The notes beneath the pieces are model-generated. The model did not search any database. It was not told the origin of the DNA and was given only the letters and a program-made list of their open reading frames with translations. From the NCBI GenBank assembly GCA_020636475.1, contig JACJXU010000003.1, positions 62,001 to 126,000 of the forward strand: 64,000 nt of DNA. Direction: 5' to 3'. This DNA is from Chitinophagales bacterium. Lineage in GTDB: Bacteria; Bacteroidota; Bacteroidia; Chitinophagales; UBA2359. The translations under genes and the position numbers were made by a program. Positions 1 to 10,217 of this stretch are shown in pieces. The number at the start of each line of letters is the position of its first letter. The first letter of the stretch is position 1.

Positions 1-948
<948 letters not shown>

Positions 949-987
949 CTAGTATATTTTTTTAGAAAAATAATAAATTTTATGGTT

Positions 988-1008
988 CAAAATTAATGCT
1001 TATTTTTG
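988..1008. promoter_or_regulatory. Divergent katG/oxyR promoter region, two candidate -7 boxes
   Basis: The 109-base AT-rich gap between katG and oxyR holds two back-to-back matches to the Bacteroidota -7 consensus TAnnTTTG. TAATTTTG reads toward katG (minus strand, 988-995) and TATTTTTG reads toward oxyR (1001-1008). Neither has a convincing -33 TTTG. An OxyR operator is expected here from the gene arrangement, but I cannot define one by eye. Confidence 0.4.
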
Positions 1009-1051
1009 ATTTATAAAAACGATATTTTCAATAATAATATTGATAAAATAG

Positions 1052-1999
1052 ATGAATTTACAGCAGATAGAGTACATTTTGGCAGTTGCAGAACTCCACA
1101 GTTTTAGCAAAGCCGCCGACAAGTGTTGTATTACCCAATCAACGCTGAGTACGATGATTAATAAGTACGAAAAAGAAGTAAGCATCAGAATTTTTGACAG
1201 AAAAACACAACCCGTATCTATTACAAAAGAGGGTGCTTTTTTGATAGAACAGTTGAAAATTATTGCCAAAGAAGTGGCAGTTTTGGCGGAGTTGGCACAA
1301 TCTATCAAAGGCGAATTGTCGGGCGAGCTGAAAATTGGTGTCATTCCAACTGTTGCGCCCTTTATTTTACCGAAATTTCTGAACAATTTTACCAAGAATT
1401 TCCCCAAAATAAAATTTAGTATAAGCGAAATGACTACGGAAACGATAACGGATTTGTTGTTGAAAAGAGAGTTGGATGTGGGCATCTTAGCAATTCCTTT
1501 GGAGATAACGTCTTTGCAGGAAATAGTGCTGTACAATGAGCCTTTTGTGCTGTACGATTGCACCCAAAAAATTGCCGAAAAGTACGCAAGTATCGATACG
1601 CTGGACTTTGAAAAGTTTTGGTTACTGTCGGAAGGGCATTGCCTGCACACGCAAGTGAAAAATATTTGTGATATTGACAGTATTGTCAACAAACAAAGTA
1701 TCAATTTTGATTTTAAGGCGGGTTCTATTGATAGTTTGGTGCGCTTTGTGAAACTGAATGAGGGAATTACTTTGCTGCCGTATTTGGCTACACTAGATTT
1801 TACGGCGGAAGAAAATGCAAAAATTGCCCACTTCAAACTGCCCGAACCTGTAAGGACAATTGGTTTGATTACGCATGCGCATTTTGTGAAGAAGCAAATT
1901 TTACAGCTCTTGAAAGTCGAAATTCAGGCGACTATTTTGCCTTTGTTGCCCACCGAAGAAGTGCAGAAATATGTAGTGCCGCCAGTGGAGCTGAGTTGA
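1052..1999 (+). CDS. oxyR: OxyR-type LysR-family peroxide sensor
   Basis: LysR-family regulator of 315 residues. An N-terminal winged helix-turn-helix spans about residues 1-60 (FSKAADKCCITQSTLSTMI) and a periplasmic-binding-protein-like sensor domain follows from about 90. The diagnostic feature is LSEGHCLHTQVKNIC, with Cys197 and Cys206 nine residues apart. This matches the redox pair Cys199/Cys208 of E. coli OxyR, which form a disulfide on peroxide exposure. The gene is divergent from katG, its expected target. The start at 1052 gives the canonical LysR N-terminus. The C-terminus is slightly extended (LPTEEVQKYVVPPVELS). Peroxide-dependent activation of katG is inferred from the family and the context. 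Confidence 0.93.
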   Translation: MNLQQIEYILAVAELHSFSKAADKCCITQSTLSTMINKYEKEVSIRIFDRKTQPVSITKEGAFLIEQLKIIAKEVAVLAELAQSIKGELSGELKIGVIPTVAPFILPKFLNNFTKNFPKIKFSISEMTTETITDLLLKRELDVGILAIPLEITSLQEIVLYNEPFVLYDCTQKIAEKYASIDTLDFEKFWLLSEGHCLHTQVKNICDIDSIVNKQSINFDFKAGSIDSLVRFVKLNEGITLLPYLATLDFTAEENAKIAHFKLPEPVRTIGLITHAHFVKKQILQLLKVEIQATILPLLPTEEVQKYVVPPVELS

Positions 2000-2063
2000 G
2001 CGTAAACTGAAACACTTGCCATTTTATACAAAAAATCGTAGCTTCCTTCCCAAATTCAAAATT

Positions 2064-2780
2064 ATGTGTGGTGTTTTTGGACAAATAGATTTTTCCCGAA
2101 AAAGTAATATTGCGGATATTGATAAAATTTTACCGGCACTAAAAAATTCGCCGACAGGCTTTTTTCCCAACTATAATATTTGGACAGGAATGTCTGCTTG
2201 GGTAATTACGCAAGATAATATTAATGAAATGCAGTTACAAAGTTTTGGTCTAAGTCCGTTTTGGGCGAAAAAGCGGATGTATCTTTTCAACGCTCGCGCA
2301 GAAGGAAAGTTAAATGCCGAAAACTCGCCGACTTATCAGCAGCAATATGGAATTTGGGAAATGCCTTCTTTTCGCACGGCTATTCGTTCACGAAGGTGTA
2401 TTATTCCGGTCAATTATTTTATAGAAGGTACGGTGAAAGAAAAATTAGCTAAACCTTTTGTTATTCGCTTGGAAAACAGGGAAATATTTTTTCTGGGTGC
2501 CATATACGATACTTGGATAAACGAAACTACCGGAGAAATGATGGATACTTTTGCCATTATCACTACACCCGCAGGCGGCATTTTACAAACGCTTCCTCAT
2601 CATCGCTCGCCCGTAGTGCTGCCGGATATAGCCGCTATCGAAACGTGGCTGTCGCCCAAAGCGGAGCGACAAACCATCGAAAAGTATTTTCAGCCATACC
2701 ATTTTCCACACTTTGAAGCCGTAGCTACTGAAGCGAGTTTAGTAAAATCGAAAGCGAATTTAGCAGAAATAATCCGCTAA
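2064..2780 (+). CDS. SRAP-family DNA-protein crosslink protein (YedK/HMCES type)
   Basis: SOS-response-associated peptidase family, 238 residues. Family members crosslink covalently to abasic sites in single-stranded DNA through Cys2. The frame is open from further upstream (2016), but only the ATG at 2064 gives the required N-terminus Met-Cys-Gly-Val-Phe-Gly, so I chose it. The other active-site elements are visible: Asn in FNARAEGK, Glu in VNYFIEG (the position usually written GYYEW) and His in LPHHRSPVVLP. It follows oxyR by 64 bases on the same strand and may share its transcript, which would suit a stress-response role. No LexA box was recognised. Confidence 0.9.
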   Translation: MCGVFGQIDFSRKSNIADIDKILPALKNSPTGFFPNYNIWTGMSAWVITQDNINEMQLQSFGLSPFWAKKRMYLFNARAEGKLNAENSPTYQQQYGIWEMPSFRTAIRSRRCIIPVNYFIEGTVKEKLAKPFVIRLENREIFFLGAIYDTWINETTGEMMDTFAIITTPAGGILQTLPHHRSPVVLPDIAAIETWLSPKAERQTIEKYFQPYHFPHFEAVATEASLVKSKANLAEIIR

Positions 2781-2792
2781 TGTCTATCAATT

Positions 2793-5700
2793 TTAGTTGC
2801 GTCCGTGACAGTTTTTGTACTTTTTGCCGCTTCCGCAAGGACAAGGGTCGTTGCGACCAATTTTTGGACCTACGCGAATAGGTTCTTTCACTTGTTGCTC
2901 GGCAGATTGGCGTGCCGAAGCCTCGCGCGCACCTTGCATACCACTGTTGTCGGCATCGCTGTGCGAAGTTTTCATGCGACTCATATCGGTACCTTGTGGT
3001 TTTACATTTTGTGCTGCTTGCGACTGCTCTACTGCCAAATTTGCCCGGAACAAGAAACTGGCAACTTCTTGGTTTATTTCGGTAATCATTGCTTTGAAAA
3101 GCTCGAAAGCTTCAAACTTGTAAATAAGCAAAGGGTCTTTTTGTTCGTGTACCGCCAACTGCACCGACTGTTTTAAATCATCCATTTGGCGTAAATGTTC
3201 TTTCCAGTTATTATCTATTAAGGCTAATGAAATAGATTTTTCCATCGCATTAATCAGGGTGTTGCCGTGCGAATTGTAGCAATCTTTCAAATTGGTAATT
3301 ACACGCAAAGTTTTGGTGCCATCGGTAAAGGGAAATACCACATTTTCAACCGTTTCGCCTCTTTCTCTATAAACATTGTCGATAAAGGGCCACACCATAT
3401 CCAAAATAGCTTTGTTTTTGCGCTTGTACAAGGCAACGGCTTGATGATATAACTCATGGCTGAGATTTTCTATGGACTCGCTGTCAAATTGTTGTGGTGA
3501 AATGTTGGTATTTAGGGCAAATGAGCGTATTACCGCCAATTTGAAACCTTCGTAATCGTTGGCGGCTTTATGTTCGGAAACAATGTTTTCGGCTAAATCA
3601 TAAAACGAATTATACAAATCGAAAGAAAGGCGTTTTCCTAAAAGGGCATTTCTGCGGCGTTTGTAAATAATCTGGCGTTGAGAGTTCATTACGTCATCGT
3701 ACTCCAACAGGCGTTTGCGCATACCAAAGTTATTTTCTTCCACTTTTTTCTGTGCGCGTTCAATCGATTTAGTAATCATCGAATGTTGAATTACTTCGCC
3801 TTCGTTGTAGCCCATTCTGTCCATTACGCCGGCAATTCTTTCTGAGCCAAAGAGGCGCATCAAATTATCGTCCAATGCTACATAAAATTGGGATGAGCCT
3901 GGGTCGCCTTGTCGTCCGGCTCTACCGCGAAGTTGTCGGTCCACGCGGCGGCTGTCGTGACGCTCGGTGCCAATAATTGCCAAACCACCTGCTTCGCGTA
4001 CACCTGTACCCAACTTTATGTCCGTACCACGTCCTGCCATATTGGTTGCAATGGTTACGGTTCCCGATTTTCCGGCTTCGGCAACTACTTCGGCTTCGCG
4101 GGCGTGTTGCTTGGCATTCAGTACGTTGTGCGGAATATTTTTTAGGGTAAGCATGCGACTGAGCAATTCAGAAACTTCCACCGAAGTAGTACCAACCAAA
4201 ACGGGTCGTCCGGCGGCGCGCAATTTTTCTATCTCGTCAATTACGGCATTATATTTGTCTTTTTTGGTGCGATATACCAAGTCGTCACGGTCGTCTCGCT
4301 GAATAGGACGATTGGTAGGAATAATTACTACATCAAGTTTGTAAATATCCCAAAACTCTCCGGCTTCGGTTTCTGCCGTTCCGGTCATACCCGACAACTT
4401 GTGGTACATTCTAAAGTAGTTTTGCAAAGAAACCGTAGCAAAAGTTTGGGTAGCTGCTTCTACTTTCACGTTTTCTTTAGCTTCAATGGCTTGGTGCAAA
4501 CCATCGGAATAGCGACGACCTTCCATAATACGTCCGGTTTGTTCGTCCACTATTTTCACCTTTCCGTCTAAAACTACATATTCCACATCGCGCTCAAAGA
4601 GGGCATAGGCTTTTAGTAATTGCTGGATAGAGTGAATACGTTCAGATTTTATGGCATATTCGTTCAGAAGTTGGTCTTTTTTGGCTTGTTTTTCTTCTTC
4701 TATCAAATAATTTTTTTCTATTTCCGCCATTTCGCTACCAATATCGGGCAATACAAAAAAGTTACTGTCTTCGCCTGTTTGCGTTATAAGGTCAATACCT
4801 TTTTCGGTAAGCTCAATAGTATTATTTTTTTCGTCAATATAAAAATAGAGGTCTTCGTCAATGATGTGCATGTTTTTGTTTTGCTCTTGCATGTAGTAAT
4901 TTTCCGATTTTTGCATAATTACTTTCATGCCTTGCTCATTGAGAAATTTTATGAGTGCTTTGTTTTTGGGTAAGCCACGCTGCGCGCGATACAAGAGTTT
5001 TCCGCCGGTATTTTCATCGGTTTTTCCTTCGGCAATAAGGCGTTTTGCATCGGCGAGAGCCTGCATCACTACTTTGCGCTGTGCTTCCAAAAGACGTTCT
5101 ATTCTGGGTTTTAAGCTGTCGAACTCTTGGCGGTCGCCTTTTTCAACGGGACCGGAAATAATGAGTGGTGTACGGGCATCATCAACAAGTACGGAGTCCA
5201 CTTCATCTACCATCGCGTAGTGATGGCTGCGTTGCACCAATTCTTCGGGCAGGCGACTCATGTTGTCGCGCAGATAGTCGAAGCCATATTCGTTGTTAGT
5301 GCCATAAGTTATGTCGGCAAGATAAGCGTTGCGGCGTGCAGCAGTATTTGGCTGATGTCTGTCGATGCAATCAACGGTAAGTCCCAAAAAGTTGAAAATT
5401 CCGCCCATCCACTCGGAGTCGCGGCGTGCGAGATAGTCGTTTACCGTAACGATGTGTACACCTTCTCCGGCAAGTGCATTGAGATACGCGGGAAGGGTCG
5501 CTACTAAGGTTTTTCCCTCACCGGTAGCCATTTCGGCAATTTTTCCTTGATGCAAAACCACCCCACCAACAATTTGTACATCGTAGTGGAGCATATCCCA
5601 AGTAATGAGATTTCCGGCAGCCATCCAGGCGTTTTGATAGATTACCTGATTGCCTTCGATAGAGATGTGGTCTTTTTCTACTGAAAGGTTGCGGTCGAGT

Positions 5701-6113
5701 TCGGTAGCCGTAGCCCGCATTTGCGGATTTTCTTTAAAGCGGCGTGCCGTTTCTTTTACTACGGCAAATGCTTCGGGAAGAATATTTAAGAGTACTTTTT
5801 CCAAAAGGGCTAAACGCTCTTTTGTCAGTTTATCTATTTGCGTATAACGCTTTTCTTTTTCTTCCGGCTCAATATCCACGGCAGCAGCTTCGGTATTGAG
5901 GGTATCTATTTGTTGGTTTAAGTTTTGTAGCTCGTTCTGAATATGTTGTTTAAATTCTTGGGTTTTTTGGCGTAATGCGTCATTGCTCAAGGATTGGAGT
6001 TGGCTGTAGGCTTTGTTCACTGCCGTTACATAAGGTGTTAATTCTTTTAGGTCACGTTGTTTTTTATCTCCAAAAACTTTACCAAGCAGATTGTTAAAAA
6101 TATTGAGTTGCAT
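2793..6113 (-). CDS. secA: Preprotein translocase ATPase SecA
   Basis: Motor ATPase of the Sec system, driving preproteins through SecYEG. The length of 1106 residues is normal for Bacteroidota, which carry insertions relative to the 901-residue E. coli protein. Walker A lies at about 197-202 (TGEGKT) and the DEVD Walker B motif at 303-306. TNMAGRGTDIKLG and the RQLRGRAGRQGDPG helicase motif mark the second nucleotide-binding fold. The C-terminus carries the zinc and SecB-binding motif C-x-C-x8-CH at residues 1091-1103 (CPCGSGKKYKNCH). Start ATG at 6113. It converges with the SRAP gene, leaving a 12-base gap. All T9SS cargo in this window must first cross the inner membrane through this pathway. 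Confidence 0.98.
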   Translation of the reverse strand: MQLNIFNNLLGKVFGDKKQRDLKELTPYVTAVNKAYSQLQSLSNDALRQKTQEFKQHIQNELQNLNQQIDTLNTEAAAVDIEPEEKEKRYTQIDKLTKERLALLEKVLLNILPEAFAVVKETARRFKENPQMRATATELDRNLSVEKDHISIEGNQVIYQNAWMAAGNLITWDMLHYDVQIVGGVVLHQGKIAEMATGEGKTLVATLPAYLNALAGEGVHIVTVNDYLARRDSEWMGGIFNFLGLTVDCIDRHQPNTAARRNAYLADITYGTNNEYGFDYLRDNMSRLPEELVQRSHHYAMVDEVDSVLVDDARTPLIISGPVEKGDRQEFDSLKPRIERLLEAQRKVVMQALADAKRLIAEGKTDENTGGKLLYRAQRGLPKNKALIKFLNEQGMKVIMQKSENYYMQEQNKNMHIIDEDLYFYIDEKNNTIELTEKGIDLITQTGEDSNFFVLPDIGSEMAEIEKNYLIEEEKQAKKDQLLNEYAIKSERIHSIQQLLKAYALFERDVEYVVLDGKVKIVDEQTGRIMEGRRYSDGLHQAIEAKENVKVEAATQTFATVSLQNYFRMYHKLSGMTGTAETEAGEFWDIYKLDVVIIPTNRPIQRDDRDDLVYRTKKDKYNAVIDEIEKLRAAGRPVLVGTTSVEVSELLSRMLTLKNIPHNVLNAKQHAREAEVVAEAGKSGTVTIATNMAGRGTDIKLGTGVREAGGLAIIGTERHDSRRVDRQLRGRAGRQGDPGSSQFYVALDDNLMRLFGSERIAGVMDRMGYNEGEVIQHSMITKSIERAQKKVEENNFGMRKRLLEYDDVMNSQRQIIYKRRRNALLGKRLSFDLYNSFYDLAENIVSEHKAANDYEGFKLAVIRSFALNTNISPQQFDSESIENLSHELYHQAVALYKRKNKAILDMVWPFIDNVYRERGETVENVVFPFTDGTKTLRVITNLKDCYNSHGNTLINAMEKSISLALIDNNWKEHLRQMDDLKQSVQLAVHEQKDPLLIYKFEAFELFKAMITEINQEVASFLFRANLAVEQSQAAQNVKPQGTDMSRMKTSHSDADNSGMQGAREASARQSAEQQVKEPIRVGPKIGRNDPCPCGSGKKYKNCHGRN

Positions 6114-6323
6114 AATGTATTAAAAGATAAGAAGTATTAATTTATAAAAAAGCAGTGCGAAGTTAGCACTTTAAAATGGGATAGAATTTAATTTTAAGAA
6201 AATTATAACATTCCGAAATGAAAAACGGTATCAGTCTAAACGAATAAGAGGGAATAAAAGTTTAAAAGCAAAAAAGTTTGCGTATAAATCTTGACAAATG
6301 CGCTAAAAAAGCAAAAAATTGGC

Positions 6324-6352
6324 TTGTAAATGGTATATTTGGTTTATTTTTG
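6324..6352 (+). promoter_or_regulatory. Bacteroidota-type promoter for the 6397 operon
   Basis: TTG at 6324-6326 and TATTTTTG at 6345-6352 are separated by 18 bases. This fits the -33/-7 layout of Bacteroidota housekeeping promoters. The start codon follows 44 bases downstream. Seen by eye only. Confidence 0.5.
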
Positions 6353-6396
6353 TGTAAATTTAAAGGTATTTGATTGCTGTTTTTTAATGAAATTCT

Positions 6397-8118
6397 ATGA
6401 ATAAACTTACCGGACTTAAACTTATCATTTGCATTTTGGCAAATGTCCTAATCGTGCAACAGGCATCTTCGCAAAGCACCGCCGAGCGTGTGTACAATAT
6501 TATGCAAACGCATTGTGCTACGGCAGGTTGCCACAGCAATGCAGATAAAATGGCGGGCTTGGATTTGCAAGGTACGGCAATGATAGATGTGTATAATAAT
6601 GTAGTAGATGTGGTGCCTCAAAATACTGCTGCGGCAGCAAAACACAATAAATTAATTTATCCCGGCGACCCTTATCGCAGTTTTATTTATCGCAAGTTGG
6701 CGCACGGTAAAGAGGCTTTTGCTGCCTTGGAAAGCGATGAAGGTGGTGCTATGCCCGCTTATGGTGGCGGCGCAGGTCTTAGTGATGTGGAAAGAGAAGT
6801 AGTGCGTCAGTGGATTTTGTACGGCGCGCCAAGTACAGGAACCGTTATAGATGAAGAACTCTTAGAAGAGTTTTATAGTGGCAATGGTTATTGGACGATA
6901 GACCCACAAGATCCGCCGCCGGCTCCGGCAGTCAGCGAAGGCATTCAAGTAAGAGTAGGTCCTATATTTTTACCACCTTCTTCGAGTACACAAACTTCGG
7001 AAGTGGAGTACTACACCAAATATGAAACTAATTTGCCCGCTACGGAAGTTCACCAAATTGATATGACTATTGGTAGTTCGCACCATTTTATCATTTACAC
7101 TTTTTCCGATGATGCTTCTGACCGCTCTTTCGGCTTTAGAGAAAATGCCAATCACAGCACAAACGTAGGCTATTTGGTAGGCGTACAGGAGAATTCGAAC
7201 TTCGATTTGCCCGAAGGTACTGCTTTTAAATGGCAAGATAATTTGGTGTTGGATATGAACCCGCACGTTATCAACTATTCCCAGTCGGCGGTAATGGCTA
7301 CCGATGTTTACGTCAATATTTACACCCAACCCAATGGCATCGCTGCACAGGAAATGCGCGCGCAGTTGTTGCCCAATTTTAATTTGAATATTCCCAATGA
7401 TGGCGAAGAACATTTTATTGAAGCACCGTTTTCTTTCCCTTTTAATGCCAATTTGTACCTTTGGAATATTGGCTCGCATACGCATGCGCGCGGCAATAGT
7501 TTTGATGTGTGGACAAGAAACCCTGATGGTTCGAAAGGAGACCAAATTTATAGCGCAACACGCTACAATGGTATTCCCGAGTGCGAAGAAATAGCCTACG
7601 ATTATCAGCATCCGCCAACACGTTATTTTGGTGAATTTTTGCCTTTGAATATTAGCAATGGCATTATCCACCGAGCATCGTATATCAATAATACCAACAA
7701 AACCTTGCACTGGGGAGCTACCTCCGAAGATGAAATGATGATTACTGCCATTATGTATGTTTTGAATACAAGTGGTGTTACTTTTGGAGAGGCTTCGGTG
7801 TGCCAAGAAGATGAGTTTGTAGAAACAGGCATTGACGAATTTGTTGTTGATGGTTCATTTTCATTATCTGTTTATCCCAATCCTGCCGCTGTTCGCGCGT
7901 ATTTTGATGTTTCAAATGCGCAACCGAATGAAACTTTTACTTTACATGTTATGTCATTGGAAGGAGCGTACAATAATACCCATACTTTTACAACCAATTC
8001 GCAAGGGAAAGCCTTGTACGAACTGTCTGTTAAATCTTTAAACAACGGAATTTATATTGTAGAACTGGAAGATAGTGCAGGTAATTTTATAAATGGAAAA
8101 TTGATGGTTCAGCATTAA
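6397..8118 (+). CDS. Secreted cytochrome c-like / copper type II monooxygenase-like protein with T9SS sorting domain
   Basis: 573 residues with a signal peptide (about 1-26). Residues 30-145 look like a mono-haem c-type domain. The haem-binding motif is unusual, C40-A-T-A-G-C45-H46 (CX4CH), with a possible Met axial ligand in GGAMPAY. Residues 190-455 resemble the copper type II ascorbate-dependent monooxygenase fold (PHM/DBH family): His-His at 229-230, His290 in NPHVINYSQS, the HTH pair at 361/363 in IGSHTHARG, and Met447/448 in SEDEMM. These match the order of the CuH and CuM ligands of PHM. The last 85 residues (SVYPNPAAV...NGIYIVEL) are a T9SS type A sorting domain, so the protein should end up at the cell surface. 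The substrate is unknown. A barrel protein follows after 30 bases. Confidence 0.75.
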   Translation: MNKLTGLKLIICILANVLIVQQASSQSTAERVYNIMQTHCATAGCHSNADKMAGLDLQGTAMIDVYNNVVDVVPQNTAAAAKHNKLIYPGDPYRSFIYRKLAHGKEAFAALESDEGGAMPAYGGGAGLSDVEREVVRQWILYGAPSTGTVIDEELLEEFYSGNGYWTIDPQDPPPAPAVSEGIQVRVGPIFLPPSSSTQTSEVEYYTKYETNLPATEVHQIDMTIGSSHHFIIYTFSDDASDRSFGFRENANHSTNVGYLVGVQENSNFDLPEGTAFKWQDNLVLDMNPHVINYSQSAVMATDVYVNIYTQPNGIAAQEMRAQLLPNFNLNIPNDGEEHFIEAPFSFPFNANLYLWNIGSHTHARGNSFDVWTRNPDGSKGDQIYSATRYNGIPECEEIAYDYQHPPTRYFGEFLPLNISNGIIHRASYINNTNKTLHWGATSEDEMMITAIMYVLNTSGVTFGEASVCQEDEFVETGIDEFVVDGSFSLSVYPNPAAVRAYFDVSNAQPNETFTLHVMSLEGAYNNTHTFTTNSQGKALYELSVKSLNNGIYIVELEDSAGNFINGKLMVQH

Positions 8119-8148
8119 GCATAAATCCTACTTTTCTATTTATCGAAT

Positions 8149-9801
8149 ATGAAATATTGGCTCTTATTTGTAGCGTTAATAGGTTTGTTTTGTGCCAAAG
8201 TTGCACAAGCACAATCTACCAACATACCCTTGGGACATAGTAACTACGAGGACATACATTATCTCGAAACTTTAAGTGGTAATATTCCGCCTAAGTTTTT
8301 TTCGGGATTTCAGCCTTTGGCAGAAAAACAAGTGGTAAATGCCGCCGAATATTGGGATAGCACTGCACAGAACTTGCGCAGTAGCAACCGCCAGCAGATT
8401 TATTATTTGTATCAGTGCAACAATTTGTGGACAGACTGGGGCTTGCTAAATTCCAAAAAGCCTTTTCTCAAAAAATTGTATGTATATAAAACCGATTTTT
8501 TTAGCCTCAATACGCCCGAGTTTAATTTGCGGATTAATCCACAACTGAATTTTCAGATGTATGCCCAAGCTGATGCTCCTGACAGATTGTTTCTCAATTC
8601 GAGAGGCTTGGAAATAAAGGGAAATATAGCCCAAAAAATAGGTTTTTATACCAGTCTTAGCGACAACCAAGCGAGGTTCCCACAGTATATTCGCGACTAC
8701 ATACAAGATAATGTGGCTATTCCCTACGAAGGAAGATATGCCGGATTTAAGGGAAATGGTCTCGACTTTTTTCGTGCAACCGGATACATCAATTTTGCTT
8801 TAATTCCCCAAATTACAATAACAATGGGGCAAGACAAACATTTTATCGGTCACGGCGAACGCTCCTTGCTGCTTTCGGATATAGGCAACTCGTATCCTTT
8901 TGTAAAAATAAGCACTCGTGTGGGAAATTTGCAATACATAAATTTATATACACAATATACCCAACAGTTTACGAGTTTGTCCGATGGCTTAAAATCGTAC
9001 AAGTTTTCCGCCAACCACTTGCTTTCTTGGAATATTAGTTCTAAGGCAAATGTTAGCCTTTTTGAAAGTATTATTTTTCACCGAAACGGCTACGATTGGG
9101 CGTATTTAAATCCGGTTATTTTTTATCGCTTTGTAGAAACCCAAGCCGGAAGTCCTGACAATGTGCTTATTGGTGCGGATATGCAGTTTTTGTTGCCCTA
9201 TCGGTTTCAGGTTTATGGGCAGTTGATATTTGATGAATTTAATTTTGCGGCGATAAAAGCGAATAATGGCGACTGGCGGGTAAAAGATGGATTTCAGTTG
9301 GGTTTGCGTTGGGCAGATGCTTTGGGAATTGACAATACTACTTGGCTTGTGGAATACAATCAAGTGCGTCCTTATACATACGGGCACGTTTATACTTACA
9401 ATAATTACACGCACTACAACATGCCATTGGCGCATCCTTTGGGCGCAAATTTTAGAGAATTATTATCAAAAATAATTTATACGCCGTTTAAAAAATGGGA
9501 AATTACATGGACGGGCGTTGCGGCGAGATACGGCAAAGATGGCAATGACGGCGATTTGTACGGACAAAATATCTTTGCGCCTACTATTTTTAATGAACGT
9601 ACCGGAACTTACATTGGGCAAGGCATTACCACCAATTTGTTGTATCAGTCTTTGGGCGTGAGCTGGGAGTGGAAGCACCAAACTTTTGTCGATGCGCAGT
9701 TTGTGTGGCGCAGGGAAAGCAACGAAAACGAAGTGATTACAGACCAATTTGCCAGTATAGGCTTTCGCATGAACCTACGGAAATGGAACTTTGTGCGGTA
9801 A
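8149..9801 (+). CDS. Outer-membrane barrel resembling capsule-assembly Wzi / gliding RemB proteins
   Basis: 550 residues with a signal peptide ending near AQA-QS. The rest is rich in alternating aromatic and polar strands typical of an outer-membrane beta-barrel. It ends in an arginine-rich strand (IGFRMNLRKWNFVR). The segment GQDKHFIGHGERSLLLSD, followed by PFVKI and LQYINLYTQY, recalls the conserved core of Wzi/RemB-type proteins in Bacteroidota. Those proteins act in capsule attachment or gliding. The gene sits 30 bases after the T9SS copper protein and probably shares its promoter. The family assignment rests on recalled motifs, so a generic barrel of unknown function remains possible. 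Confidence 0.55.
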   Translation: MKYWLLFVALIGLFCAKVAQAQSTNIPLGHSNYEDIHYLETLSGNIPPKFFSGFQPLAEKQVVNAAEYWDSTAQNLRSSNRQQIYYLYQCNNLWTDWGLLNSKKPFLKKLYVYKTDFFSLNTPEFNLRINPQLNFQMYAQADAPDRLFLNSRGLEIKGNIAQKIGFYTSLSDNQARFPQYIRDYIQDNVAIPYEGRYAGFKGNGLDFFRATGYINFALIPQITITMGQDKHFIGHGERSLLLSDIGNSYPFVKISTRVGNLQYINLYTQYTQQFTSLSDGLKSYKFSANHLLSWNISSKANVSLFESIIFHRNGYDWAYLNPVIFYRFVETQAGSPDNVLIGADMQFLLPYRFQVYGQLIFDEFNFAAIKANNGDWRVKDGFQLGLRWADALGIDNTTWLVEYNQVRPYTYGHVYTYNNYTHYNMPLAHPLGANFRELLSKIIYTPFKKWEITWTGVAARYGKDGNDGDLYGQNIFAPTIFNERTGTYIGQGITTNLLYQSLGVSWEWKHQTFVDAQFVWRRESNENEVITDQFASIGFRMNLRKWNFVR

Positions 9802-9805
9802 AAAA

Positions 9806-10183
9806 TTAGGATTTTAAATCCTTAGCGTCATTCGTTTCTTGTGTTTCGGCAATGGGAAATAGCTCCAACAAGTTTTCCAAAAAAATGCGTATTTCCTTCA
9901 ACTTTTCTATTGCTTCCAACTGATTTACCACATTTTTTCGCTTCGATTTAAGGATTTTTTTTGCCCCTTCAATGGTATAACCTTTGTCTTTGAGGAGGTG
10001 CTGAATAAGTTTTATGTTTTCAATATCCTGCACCGTAAACTGTCGGTTGCCTTTTCTGTTTTTTCGGGGTTTTATTTCTTCAAATTCCCCTTCCCAAAAA
10101 CGAATGGTAGAGTCGTTTACTTGCAACAATTCGGCCACTTCTCCAATGGAGTAATATACTTTTACAACTTCAGGAATAGCCAT
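9806..10183 (-). CDS. MerR-family transcriptional regulator
   Basis: 125 residues. An N-terminal MerR winged helix-turn-helix (YYSIGEVAELLQVNDSTIRFWE) and the wing motif NRKGNRQFT are followed by a coiled-coil dimerisation helix. There is no C-terminal effector-binding domain and there are no metal-binding cysteines, so this is the short MerR subtype common in Bacteroidota. It lies 34 bases after the M23 peptidase on the same strand, and the two are likely co-transcribed. The target genes are not apparent. It converges with the barrel gene, leaving only 4 bases. Confidence 0.85.
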   Translation of the reverse strand: MAIPEVVKVYYSIGEVAELLQVNDSTIRFWEGEFEEIKPRKNRKGNRQFTVQDIENIKLIQHLLKDKGYTIEGAKKILKSKRKNVVNQLEAIEKLKEIRIFLENLLELFPIAETQETNDAKDLKS

Positions 10184-10217
10184 GTAAGAGAGTTTTACTT
10201 ATTTCAAATTGCAATTA

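Noticed and set aside
2016..2063. Upstream start for the SRAP gene
   Set aside because: The family needs Cys at position 2, which only the ATG at 2064 provides.
6970..7806. 278-residue minus-strand frame
   Set aside because: It is a shadow of the T9SS copper protein gene, rich in Ile, Arg and Cys with no domain.
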